The notes under the pieces are model-generated. The model made no database searches, was not told where the DNA came from, and saw only the letters and a program-made list of their open reading frames with translations. This document shows positions 1 through 6,568 of a stretch of DNA of 9,481 nt, piece after piece (the first letter of the stretch is position 1; every line of letters begins with the position of its first letter). This stretch comes from Lichenicola sp964245345. GTDB taxonomy: Bacteria > Pseudomonadota > Alphaproteobacteria > Acetobacterales > Acetobacteraceae. The stretch is taken from positions 1 to 9,481 of the forward strand of contig CAXTMS010000136.1 in the NCBI GenBank assembly GCA_964245345.1, given 5' to 3'. The position numbers and the translations under genes were made by a program.

Positions 1-1961
1 AGCGCGATCCGGCTGATCTCGAAGCCGCGCAGGCGGGTGTCGGCGTCGAGCTGGTGCAGAAGCGGCATGGAAGCGTCCAGCACCAGCGTCACGTCGAGCG
101 GCTGCGGGAACGCGGCCGGCGCGCAGGCCAAAGGCAGCACCAGGCGGCGCAGGCCGGCGCCCGGGATCACCACCTGCCGGTCCAGGCAGCCGGGCGCCGA
201 AACGTGCAGCCGGCGCGGCCCGGCGCCAGGAGGGAACAGCTCGGACCAGAAGGCGGCGTCCAGCAGCAGATGGGTCTGGCTGCCCCGGCTCAGCAGGATG
301 TGGCTGCGTGGCTGGACCCAGGCCCAGCCGCCGGCCGACGGATACCAGCCGCCGCCGTGCGCGACCGGGTCGGTTGCGGCGTCGAAGCCGGCGGCCGGCG
401 GCGACGGGTCACGGGCAGGCCGCTCGGGATCGACCGACAGGATGCGGTAGATGGCCGCCTCCGGGGTGTCGAGCAGCGGCACCAGCGTGGCCACCGTTTC
501 GGCCTGGAGCAGGTCCTTGCTGCCGATCACGCGCATCGAACGGTCCACCAGGAGGAACTTGTTCGGCAGGGCGTTGATCCGCGCCGGCGACCAAAGGTCG
601 AGGTTCATCACCGGACGGCCGGAGAACAAGGACAGCACCGGTGCCTGCCACCAGCCGACGCCGAAGAACACGGAGTCCGCCGGCAGGCCGCGCATCAGCG
701 CGACGGCGCGCCGGACCTGCGCCGCCGCCGCCGCCGGCTCCTGGTTCCACAGCACGCGCAGACCTGTCCCGAGCAGTCCCAGCTGCGGCACCAGCAGCAG
801 CACCGCCAGCAGCGCCTGCGGGCGGGCGAGGCGGCCGGGCAGCAGGGTGGCGACCAGGCAGGTCTGCAGCAGCAGGGCAGGCAGGATGCGGCGCAGCCAG
901 GCCATGCCGGTCGGCGACAGCAGCAGCCACCAGCAGAAGACGGAGAGCGTGGACAGGAGAAGCGCCAACACCAGCAGCCTGGCTGCGGGCGACAACAAAC
1001 GCCGCAGGCGGCAAAGGGCCGCGATGCCGGGCAGGACCAGCCAGGACGCCAGGAGCGGCACCGGAACGCCGACCAGTCCGGACAGGATGCGCAGATGGGC
1101 GTGCAGCCTGGCCAGCAGCGGACCGGGCAGCAGCGGAAGGTCGGCGCTCCCGGACTGCAGGGCGACCTGGCCGAGCTGGAGCTGCCACCACGAGCGCCAC
1201 GCCCCGACGCTGCCGAGGGCGCACAGGCGGAACAGCTCCCAGCCGAGGAGCGGCGACGCCAGCCCGGCCGCGAAGGCCGCGACGCCGCGCAGTCTTCGGC
1301 CGCGCGGCGCGGCGGCTGCGAACGCGGCGCACACCGACCCGGCCGGGACGACCGGGATCAACGCCACGGTCTTGGTCAGCACGGCGAGGCCGAACAGCAG
1401 CCCGGACAGGGCGAACAAGCAGACGGACCGGGACGGATGCCCGGCCGCCCGGGCGGCGGCCAGAAGGGCGGCCAGCATCCAGCACAGCATCGGGATCTCG
1501 CCATAGCCGTTGGCGCCGTACTCGGCAGTGCCTGGCATGGCGAGGCAGGCGGCGGCGGCGGCGAAGGCCAGCCAGACGGGCAGCCCTGCCCGCCGCAGCA
1601 GGATCGGAACAAGAACCGCGAGCCCCAGCAGGTAGAACAGGCCGACGGCCTGGGCGGACACCCGATCCACCCCGAACACCCGGAACAGGAGGGCGGCCGG
1701 CAGGATGAACGGGCCGTCGGTCTGGGCGGGAAAGGCGAAGAAGCTGTCGTAGCGGAAGCCGTAGCCGTGGCCACCGGCCAGGCTGCGGGCCACGTTGAGG
1801 TTCATCGCCCCGTCGAACGACGGACAGGAGCGGAGCACGCGCCACGACAGCAGCGCCGTCAGCGCCAGCCAGGCCAGAACCGCGGGCGGCGTCGCGAGCG
1901 CCGCCGGGTCCGGCGCCGTGGTCGCGACAGGCGAGCCGGGGGAGCGGGAGCGACGCGACAC
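1..1961 (-). CDS. Polytopic membrane glycosyltransferase-like protein (GT-C / family 39-like), 3' end outside window
   Basis: At least 653 residues are visible and no stop is reached at the left edge. The N-terminal two thirds is hydrophobic, with roughly ten or more membrane segments, for example around residues 27-43, 103-120, 156-172, 179-194, 290-312, 338-350 and 383-394. After segment 1 comes a loop with FDGAMNLNVARSLAGGHGYG (Asp50). An early acidic residue in the first external loop is the hallmark of GT-C lipid-phosphate-sugar transferases (PMT/ArnT type). From about 415 on the protein is soluble. Residues about 535 onward contain GGWAWVQPRSHILL and end with DADTRLRGFEISRI, resembling a beta-sandwich module often attached to bacterial glycan enzymes. 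Predicted role: transfer of a sugar from a polyprenyl carrier at the periplasmic face; acceptor unknown. The GTG start at 1961 is chosen because it keeps segment 1 whole; the next in-frame ATG (1806) would delete it. No strong Shine-Dalgarno is seen. It lies 26 bases after the ClpP-like stop, so co-transcription is plausible. Confidence 0.7.
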   Translation of the reverse strand, partial: MSRRSRSPGSPVATTAPDPAALATPPAVLAWLALTALLSWRVLRSCPSFDGAMNLNVARSLAGGHGYGFRYDSFFAFPAQTDGPFILPAALLFRVFGVDRVSAQAVGLFYLLGLAVLVPILLRRAGLPVWLAFAAAAACLAMPGTAEYGANGYGEIPMLCWMLAALLAAARAAGHPSRSVCLFALSGLLFGLAVLTKTVALIPVVPAGSVCAAFAAAAPRGRRLRGVAAFAAGLASPLLGWELFRLCALGSVGAWRSWWQLQLGQVALQSGSADLPLLPGPLLARLHAHLRILSGLVGVPVPLLASWLVLPGIAALCRLRRLLSPAARLLVLALLLSTLSVFCWWLLLSPTGMAWLRRILPALLLQTCLVATLLPGRLARPQALLAVLLLVPQLGLLGTGLRVLWNQEPAAAAAQVRRAVALMRGLPADSVFFGVGWWQAPVLSLFSGRPVMNLDLWSPARINALPNKFLLVDRSMRVIGSKDLLQAETVATLVPLLDTPEAAIYRILSVDPERPARDPSPPAAGFDAATDPVAHGGGWYPSAGGWAWVQPRSHILLSRGSQTHLLLDAAFWSELFPPGAGPRRLHVSAPGCLDRQVVIPGAGLRRLVLPLACAPAAFPQPLDVTLVLDASMPLLHQLDADTRLRGFEISRIA

Positions 1962-1987
1962 GCCCGCCCCAGCCCGCCTGGTTTGGC

Positions 1988-2665
1988 TCAGATCTCGGTG
2001 ATGGCGCTCACCACCCTGGTCACCAGGCCGTAGGCGATCGCCTCCTCGGCGCTCATCCAGTAGTTGCGGTCGGTGTCCTTGGACACCTTCTCGTAGGTCT
2101 GGCCGGTTTCGCGGGCGAACAAGCGGTTGAGGCGCTCGCGCATCTTGATGATCTCGCGCGCCTCGATGTCGATGTCGGTGGCGGGACCACGCACGCCGCC
2201 CATCGGCTGGTGCAGCAGGAAGCGCGTGGCGGGCAGGCAGAACCGGCGCTCCTTGTGGCCGGCGGCGAAGATCAGCGCGCCGGCGCTGGCCACCCAGCCG
2301 GTGCCGATCATCCGCACCGGCGCCACCGCGTCCACGAAGCGGATCATGTCGTGGATGGTGTCGCCGCTCTCGACGTGGCCGCCGGGCGAGTTGACGTAGA
2401 CGTCGATCGGCTTGTCGGAGGCGCCGACCAGCGCCAGCAGGCGGCCGGTGACGTCGCGCGCCACCTTGTCGTTGATCGCGCCGAAGATCAGCACCTTGCG
2501 CTGGTCGAACAAGCGCTTCTCGAGCTCGTTGATCGGCGAGTTCAGGGTCTTGTTGTCGCCGGGCTCGGAAGGCTCCGGGCCGATGGGCTCCGGAACCTCG
2601 GGCGACTCGGGATCGGGGTCTTCGTCATCCATCCGGATGCGGTCGTTCGGCGGCATGCCGGTCAT
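1988..2665 (-). CDS. ClpP-like ATP-dependent Clp protease proteolytic subunit (variant paralogue)
   Basis: 225 residues in the ClpP serine peptidase family (S14), expected in the cytoplasm as a ring-shaped protease fed by a Clp ATPase. The triad is complete: Ser127 in GWVASAGA (canonical GQAASMGA), His152 in FLLHQPMGG, and Asp197 in SKDTDRNYWMSAEEA. The substrate-binding strand motif INxPGG appears as VNSPGGHVESGDTIHDMIRF at 91-110. The N-terminus differs from housekeeping ClpP: instead of the pore-loop segment it has an acidic, proline-rich tail (residues 13-37). The gene is not next to tig, clpX or lon, so it is probably a secondary paralogue. An in-frame ATG exists at 2827, but its extra 54 residues are Arg/Pro-rich and unlike the family. 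ATG 2665 has a GGGAGA ribosome site five bases upstream and gives a normal length. MDDED at 2632 is a weaker alternative start. Confidence 0.9.
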   Translation of the reverse strand: MTGMPPNDRIRMDDEDPDPESPEVPEPIGPEPSEPGDNKTLNSPINELEKRLFDQRKVLIFGAINDKVARDVTGRLLALVGASDKPIDVYVNSPGGHVESGDTIHDMIRFVDAVAPVRMIGTGWVASAGALIFAAGHKERRFCLPATRFLLHQPMGGVRGPATDIDIEAREIIKMRERLNRLFARETGQTYEKVSKDTDRNYWMSAEEAIAYGLVTRVVSAITEI

Positions 2666-2670
2666 CAGGC

Positions 2671-2676
2671 TCTCCC
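2671..2676 (-). promoter_or_regulatory. Ribosome binding site fixing the ClpP-like start
   Basis: On the minus strand this reads GGGAGA, five bases before ATG 2665-2663. The other in-frame ATGs (2827 and 2632) have no comparable site, so this decides the start. Confidence 0.6.
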
Positions 2677-2865
2677 AGGGTCCGGGTGTACGGGATCGAT
2701 GCGTGCATCCTGCAACCGGGCCACCGCGAAGCCAAGCCGGCGGCGGCCGCAAGGACGTCCAACCGATCATGTGGGATTTGGGGGAGCGACGGGAAAGGGA
2801 GAACCTCCGCGCGGCGGCCGGTCGCAAGAAGGTAACAATTCCGGTGCCGCGGACTGTATTCCTAA

Positions 2866-2894
2866 TTGAGATGACAGCCCAAGCAACTTATAAG
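2866..2894 (+). promoter_or_regulatory. Sigma-70-like promoter for the four-gene cluster
   Basis: TTGAGA (2866-2871) and TATAAG (2889-2894) are separated by exactly 17 bases; each matches the consensus hexamer at five of six positions. Transcription would begin near 2901, giving a leader of about 140 bases before ATG 3041. The location in an AT-rich patch upstream of an apparent operon supports the call; no experimental evidence is available. Confidence 0.55.
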
Positions 2895-2901
2895 GGTGCC
2901 G

Positions 2902-2919
2902 GAGATAGGTATACATCTC
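2902..2919. promoter_or_regulatory. Inverted repeat at the predicted transcription start (operator or 5' hairpin)
   Basis: GAGAT (2902-2906), an 8-base spacer and ATCTC (2915-2919) form a perfect 5-base inverted repeat beginning about one base after the predicted start site. It could be a repressor operator or a stem-loop protecting the 5' end of the mRNA. Five-base arms can arise by chance, so confidence is low. Confidence 0.3.
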
Positions 2920-3026
2920 GGAGTGTAAAGCCTGGAGTCACGGTTCGCTGCAAAGAGGCTGTTCCTAGCCATCGCTATATTATCGATAGATTAACCCTTT
3001 TCGTTCACAGACCAGTCCGGATGCGT

Positions 3027-3032
3027 GAGAGG
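3027..3032 (+). promoter_or_regulatory. Ribosome binding site of the DegT-family aminotransferase
   Basis: GAGAGG lies eight bases before ATG 3041. The nearby ATG at 3021 is in another frame and opens only a short reading frame. Bases 3025-3029 (GTGAG) can pair with TTCAC at 3004-3008 (last pair G-U), partly covering this site. Confidence 0.6.
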
Positions 3033-3040
3033 TTTTTACG

Positions 3041-4282
3041 ATGGTCCCGTTTCTTCGCCCTAGGCCGCCCAGCCTTCGCGAACTTGGCGACGAACTCGGC
3101 ATCATCGAGCGATCCGGAATCTTCACCAACTACGGACCGGTGAACACCCGGTTCGAGTGCGCGCTGCAGGACGGCCTGTTCGCCGACGGCGGCGGCTGCC
3201 TCACCGTCTGCAACGCGACCATCGGCCTGATGATGGCCATACGCGCGGTGGTGGAGCGCGCGGATGCCGGCCGCGCCCTGCAGCCGGACCGGGCGACCCG
3301 GCGCTATGCGCTGATGCCGTCCTTCACCTTCGCCGCCGCCGCCATGGCGGCGGACTGGGCCGGGCTCACGCCCTTGTTCTGCGACATCGACGAGCATGAC
3401 TGGGCGGCGTCGGCCGAGGCGGAGGAAGCCATGATCGCGCAGCACGGCGAGAACATCGCCGTGATCGTGCCGTACGCCACCTTCGGCAACTGCATCGACC
3501 TCGATCGCTACGAGCGGCTGAGCGCGCGCACGGGCATCCCGGTGGTGGTCGACGCCGCCGCCTCGCTCGGCAGCCTCGACGCGTTCGGGCGCGCCTTCGC
3601 CGCCGGCTGCACGCTGCCGGTGGTGTTCTCCATGCACGCCACCAAGACCTTCAGCACCGGCGAAGGCGGGGTGATCCATTCCACCGACCTGGAGCTGATC
3701 CAAATCCTGCGCGTCATGGGCAATTTCGGCTTCGGCATCCCCCGCTCCGCCACCATCCCGGGCCTCAACTCCAAGCTCAGCGAGGTCGGCGCCCTGCTGG
3801 CGCTGGCGCGGCTGCGCGACTTCGAGGACGTGGTCGCGCACAGGCACAGCCTGGCGCAGTGCTACCGGGCCCTGCTGCCGGACCTGGTGTTCCAGGAGAT
3901 GCACGGCACCCGCTGCGCGTATCAGTTCATGCCGGTGCTCCTGCCGGCGCAGTTCGACGGCAGGCGGGACCAGGTGATCGCGGAGCTGCTCGCGCGCGGC
4001 GTCGGCGCCGCCGCCTATTTCGCCCCTCACGTGGCCGAACAGCCGTTCTTTCTCGCCCGCGGCGTTGCCGGCGACCTGTCCGTGACCGAGCGCATCTCCC
4101 GACGGGTGTTGTCGCTTCCGCTGTGGGACGAGATGACGGACGGGGTCGTCGCCACCGTTTGCGACGCGCTGCTGGCGATCTGCGGCAGGAACCGACCGGC
4201 AGCGGAGGAGCCGGCCGCCGTCTGCCTGCCTCCGCTGCCCGGCGGCGTCGCCGGCTGGTCCGGCCGGGTTCCGATGTCATGA
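3041..4282 (+). CDS. DegT/DnrJ/EryC1/StrS-family PLP-dependent aminotransferase
   Basis: 413 residues. The family (fold type I) usually transfers an amino group from glutamate or glutamine to a keto group on a nucleotide-linked sugar, or acts on cyclitols and related small molecules. Lys202 in SMHATKTFSTGEGG is the expected Schiff-base lysine, and Asp171 in PVVVDAAASLG the residue that binds the pyridine nitrogen. The glycine/serine-type phosphate region is VCNATIGLMMA (56-66), and MPSFTFAAAAMAADWAG (92-108) matches the family's TF-x-AT block. The usual Glu-Asp-Ala-Ala with a following His/Gln reads Val-Asp-Ala-Ala-Ala-Ser here, so substrate preference may differ. Residues after about 383 form a Pro/Ala-rich tail beyond the usual fold. 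It is the first gene of the cluster, has a good ribosome site (GAGAGG) and overlaps the next gene by ATGA, suggesting coupled translation. Confidence 0.88.
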   Translation: MVPFLRPRPPSLRELGDELGIIERSGIFTNYGPVNTRFECALQDGLFADGGGCLTVCNATIGLMMAIRAVVERADAGRALQPDRATRRYALMPSFTFAAAAMAADWAGLTPLFCDIDEHDWAASAEAEEAMIAQHGENIAVIVPYATFGNCIDLDRYERLSARTGIPVVVDAAASLGSLDAFGRAFAAGCTLPVVFSMHATKTFSTGEGGVIHSTDLELIQILRVMGNFGFGIPRSATIPGLNSKLSEVGALLALARLRDFEDVVAHRHSLAQCYRALLPDLVFQEMHGTRCAYQFMPVLLPAQFDGRRDQVIAELLARGVGAAAYFAPHVAEQPFFLARGVAGDLSVTERISRRVLSLPLWDEMTDGVVATVCDALLAICGRNRPAAEEPAAVCLPPLPGGVAGWSGRVPMS

Positions 4283-5727
4283 GGGCCGGTCCGCGGATCG
4301 AGCGCCTGGACACCGGCGTCCTGGTGGTGGGCGGCGGTCCGGCCGGGCTGGCGCCGCTGGTCGCCGCGTCCCGGGATGGCGGGCTCGACAGGCTGCTGGC
4401 GAACGGGCTGGTGGTGGCGGAGCGGGACCAGGCGATCGGCGCCGGCCGGATCGGCCGCTACCTGATCAACTCCGACAGCTCCGCGGAAACGTTTCTGTCT
4501 TGCGTCGCCGGTCATCCGGACCCGGTGCTGGCGGCCCTGGCCGACCATCCCGCCGCGCGGGAGATCGCCGGCCACGGCCGGAACGCCGTGCCGTTGCCGC
4601 TGGTCGGGAGGTTTCTGGCGGCGTTGGGCGAGGCCCTGGCCGGCATCATCCGCACGGCGCCGCGCGGCCGCGTCATGACCGGCCGGCAGGCGCTGTGGAC
4701 GCAAAGGACGGCCTCGGGTGGCTGGTCGACGCGGTTGCGCTGCCTGTCCACCGGCGAGGAGGTCGACGTCCTGTCGCGCGTCGTGCTGCTGGCGACGGGC
4801 GCGGACCAGCCCGCCAGCCGGCTGGAGCAGGAAGCGGTAGCCGGGCGGCTCCTGCTGCCGGGCTGTGCCGGCAAGGTCATGCAGTCCGATCGTGTGCTGA
4901 CGGCGGAAGGCCTGGCCGAGGTGCGCGAGCGCCTGGCTGCGCTGCGGCATCCGCGCCTGGTGGTGGTCGGCGGGTCCACCAGCGCCGTGTCCTGCGTGCG
5001 GGTGCTGCTCGAAGCCCTGGGCGACCGGCTCGGGGAGGGTGCCCTCACCCTGATGCACCGGAAGGCGCTGTCCGTGTTCTATCCGTCGGTCCAGGCCGCG
5101 CAGGATGACGGCTACGACGCCTTCGGGCCGGACGACATCTGCCCGGTGAGCGGCTTCGTGTTCCGCTTCGGCGGCCTCCGCTTCGACTCGCGCACCCTGG
5201 TGCGCGGCGCGCTGCGCATCGGCGACGGCGTGCCGGATCCACGGCTCAGGCTGCATCGCCTGCACGACGCGCCGGACGCCGATGCGGTTCTCGACCGGGC
5301 CGACCTGGTCGTGTCCGCCGTGGGCTACCGGCCGTGCGCGCTTCCGGTGCTCGACCTCGACGGCCATCCGGTCGGCCTTCATGCGCACCAGCCGGGCGGC
5401 GGCATGGTCGGGCCGCGATGCGGCGTGCTGGACGCGCGCGGCCAGGAGATCGAGGGGCTGCTCGGGATCGGGCTCGCCGCCGGCTTCCGCCCCGGCGGCG
5501 CGATGGGCGGCGAGCCGTCCTTCGCCGGCCAGGTCAACGGGCTGTGGCTGTGGCAGAACGACGTGGGCGCCCTGGTGGTGCGACGCATGCTCGAACGGCT
5601 CGACGGCATGCAATACCCGTCGCAGCCTCGCGTGGCGGCCGGACCGTTGGGTCCTGCGCCGGAGCTGCCGCTCGCGGCATGGCCGCAATACGAGGTGGCG
5701 ACCGTTTCCTGCCCGTGTTCCGCATGA
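4279..5727 (+). CDS. FAD- and NAD(P)H-binding oxidoreductase (possible flavin monooxygenase-like enzyme)
   Basis: 482 residues. An N-terminal FAD-binding Rossmann motif is at 14-24 (VLVVGGGPAGL). A second dinucleotide fold, LVVVGGSTSAVSC, is at 227-239. Two ATG-type motifs follow the usual two-domain layout: LLATGADQP at 170-178 and VVSAVGYRP at 344-352. A C-terminal FAD-contact-like stretch, GLLGIGLAAGFRPGGAMGGE, spans about 393-411. This order resembles class B flavoproteins such as ornithine/lysine N-hydroxylases and the pyridine nucleotide-disulfide group. I see no CxxxxC redox pair of a disulfide reductase, so oxygenation or a simple oxidation is more likely. No signal peptide is evident, so it is probably cytoplasmic. 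The start overlaps the aminotransferase stop as ATGA, implying translational coupling. The exact family and substrate are not recognised. Confidence 0.8.
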   Translation: MRAGPRIERLDTGVLVVGGGPAGLAPLVAASRDGGLDRLLANGLVVAERDQAIGAGRIGRYLINSDSSAETFLSCVAGHPDPVLAALADHPAAREIAGHGRNAVPLPLVGRFLAALGEALAGIIRTAPRGRVMTGRQALWTQRTASGGWSTRLRCLSTGEEVDVLSRVVLLATGADQPASRLEQEAVAGRLLLPGCAGKVMQSDRVLTAEGLAEVRERLAALRHPRLVVVGGSTSAVSCVRVLLEALGDRLGEGALTLMHRKALSVFYPSVQAAQDDGYDAFGPDDICPVSGFVFRFGGLRFDSRTLVRGALRIGDGVPDPRLRLHRLHDAPDADAVLDRADLVVSAVGYRPCALPVLDLDGHPVGLHAHQPGGGMVGPRCGVLDARGQEIEGLLGIGLAAGFRPGGAMGGEPSFAGQVNGLWLWQNDVGALVVRRMLERLDGMQYPSQPRVAAGPLGPAPELPLAAWPQYEVATVSCPCSA

Positions 5728-5761
5728 CGAACCGGAACAAGGAACCGACGGACCGACCGTG

Positions 5762-6568
5762 ATGCCATCCGTGCTGTCCGATCCCGATGATCCGTCCGCG
5801 CTCTACAGCGCCATCGCAGGCCGCTACGACGAGAGCTATGCGCACCCGTCCCACAGGCGGATCTACGACCGGCTGGCATGGGAGCACGTGTCGGCGATCG
5901 CGTTGCGTGCCGGCGCCCACGTGGTCGATGCCGGTTGCGGCACCGGGCGGTGGGTGCCGCGCTGGCTGGACCGGGGATGTCGCGTCACCGGCATCGAGCA
6001 GGCGCCGGGCATGGTCGAGCGGCTCGACGCGCGTCGCCTCGGTCCCGGCTTCACGCTTCTGGAATGCGCCATGGAGGACGCGCCGGTGGTGGCGGGAAGC
6101 GCCGACCTCGTGCTGGCGATGGGCTCGGTGCAGTACTGCGCCGACCCGGCGGCGATGATCCGGCGCTTCGCGTCCTGGGTCAGGCCGGGCGGAACGGTAT
6201 GCGTTTATGTCGACTCCCTCCTGTCCCTGGTCCTGGAGCTGATCCGGGCCGGTCGGAACGAGGAAGCGCGGGAACGGCTGCACACCCGGTGCGGCCTGTT
6301 CCGGCAGGGCGGTCTGGCGGCGCCGCTGGTCTTGTACGACCGGAAAACGCTTGAAGCGCAGTTCCTCGAGGCCGGCCTGCTGGAGGTGCGCTGCCACGGT
6401 CTGGCGGTAGGGGCCGCCGCCATCGGTCGCGCGGCCTGCACGCACGCCATGGAGGCGGACGAGGAGGCGATGATGGCCAGCGAGCGGATGTGGTCGGCCG
6501 ATCCGGCCCTGGCGGATGCCGGGACGCACATCCTGGCCATCGGCACCAGGGGAGGCGGGCGGCCATGA
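5762..6568 (+). CDS. Class I SAM-dependent methyltransferase
   Basis: 268 residues. The N-terminal segment ALYSAIAGRYDESY (13-26) is common in small-molecule methyltransferases. Motif I is VVDAGCGTG (54-62). The acidic residue binding the SAM ribose is Glu79 in VTGIEQAPGM. LVLAMGSVQYCADPAAMIRR (116-135) and the WVRPGGTVCVYV strand (139-150) follow in the usual order. The acceptor atom cannot be deduced. ATG 5762 is directly preceded in frame by GTG 5759; the closest purine-rich site, AAGGA at 5739-5743, is rather far away, so initiation may be weak or depend on translation of the gene 34 bases upstream. The stop overlaps the next start as ATGA. In context it probably methylates the product of the aminotransferase and oxidoreductase, or an intermediate of the same pathway. 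Confidence 0.87.
   Translation: MPSVLSDPDDPSALYSAIAGRYDESYAHPSHRRIYDRLAWEHVSAIALRAGAHVVDAGCGTGRWVPRWLDRGCRVTGIEQAPGMVERLDARRLGPGFTLLECAMEDAPVVAGSADLVLAMGSVQYCADPAAMIRRFASWVRPGGTVCVYVDSLLSLVLELIRAGRNEEARERLHTRCGLFRQGGLAAPLVLYDRKTLEAQFLEAGLLEVRCHGLAVGAAAIGRAACTHAMEADEEAMMASERMWSADPALADAGTHILAIGTRGGGRP

Larger units (their letters stand above)
2666..3040. other. Divergent intergenic control region with an AT-rich half
   Basis: This stretch separates the leftward ClpP-like gene from the rightward four-gene cluster. The left half (2666-2830) is as GC-rich as the genes. The right half is not: 2851-3020 is about 48% GC by hand count. It holds a promoter-like pair facing right (2866-2894), an inverted repeat (2902-2919), smaller inverted repeats further on, and the ribosome site of the first cluster gene. 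Open frames crossing it have atypical composition and no start signal or family resemblance, so I call no gene here. I found no convincing promoter for the leftward gene. Confidence 0.7.

Noticed and set aside
409..1845. Minus-strand open frame of 478 codons inside the membrane protein
   Set aside because: Arg/Pro/Ala-rich translation in a different frame from the one that gives regular hydrophobic segments and glycosyltransferase-like motifs.
54..2033. Long plus-strand open frame (659 codons) opposite the membrane protein
   Set aside because: Gln/Arg/Gly-rich low-complexity translation; the minus strand gives a coherent polytopic membrane protein across the whole span.
2666..2827. 54-codon N-terminal extension of the ClpP-like gene
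   Set aside because: Basic, low-complexity and unlike the family; ATG 2665 has a well-placed ribosome site.
2412..3143. Plus-strand open frame of 243 codons covering the control region
   Set aside because: It begins antisense to the ClpP-like gene, has no ribosome site or domain, and would overlap the aminotransferase in another frame.
4027..5688. Long minus-strand open frame (553 codons) opposite the flavoprotein and aminotransferase end
   Set aside because: Arg/His/Gln/Ala-rich translation with no motifs; it is antisense to clear flavoprotein motifs and is the usual artefact of high GC.
5724..5762. ATG at 5724 overlapping the flavoprotein stop as a methyltransferase start
   Set aside because: It is in a different frame from the methyltransferase and stops after about a dozen codons.
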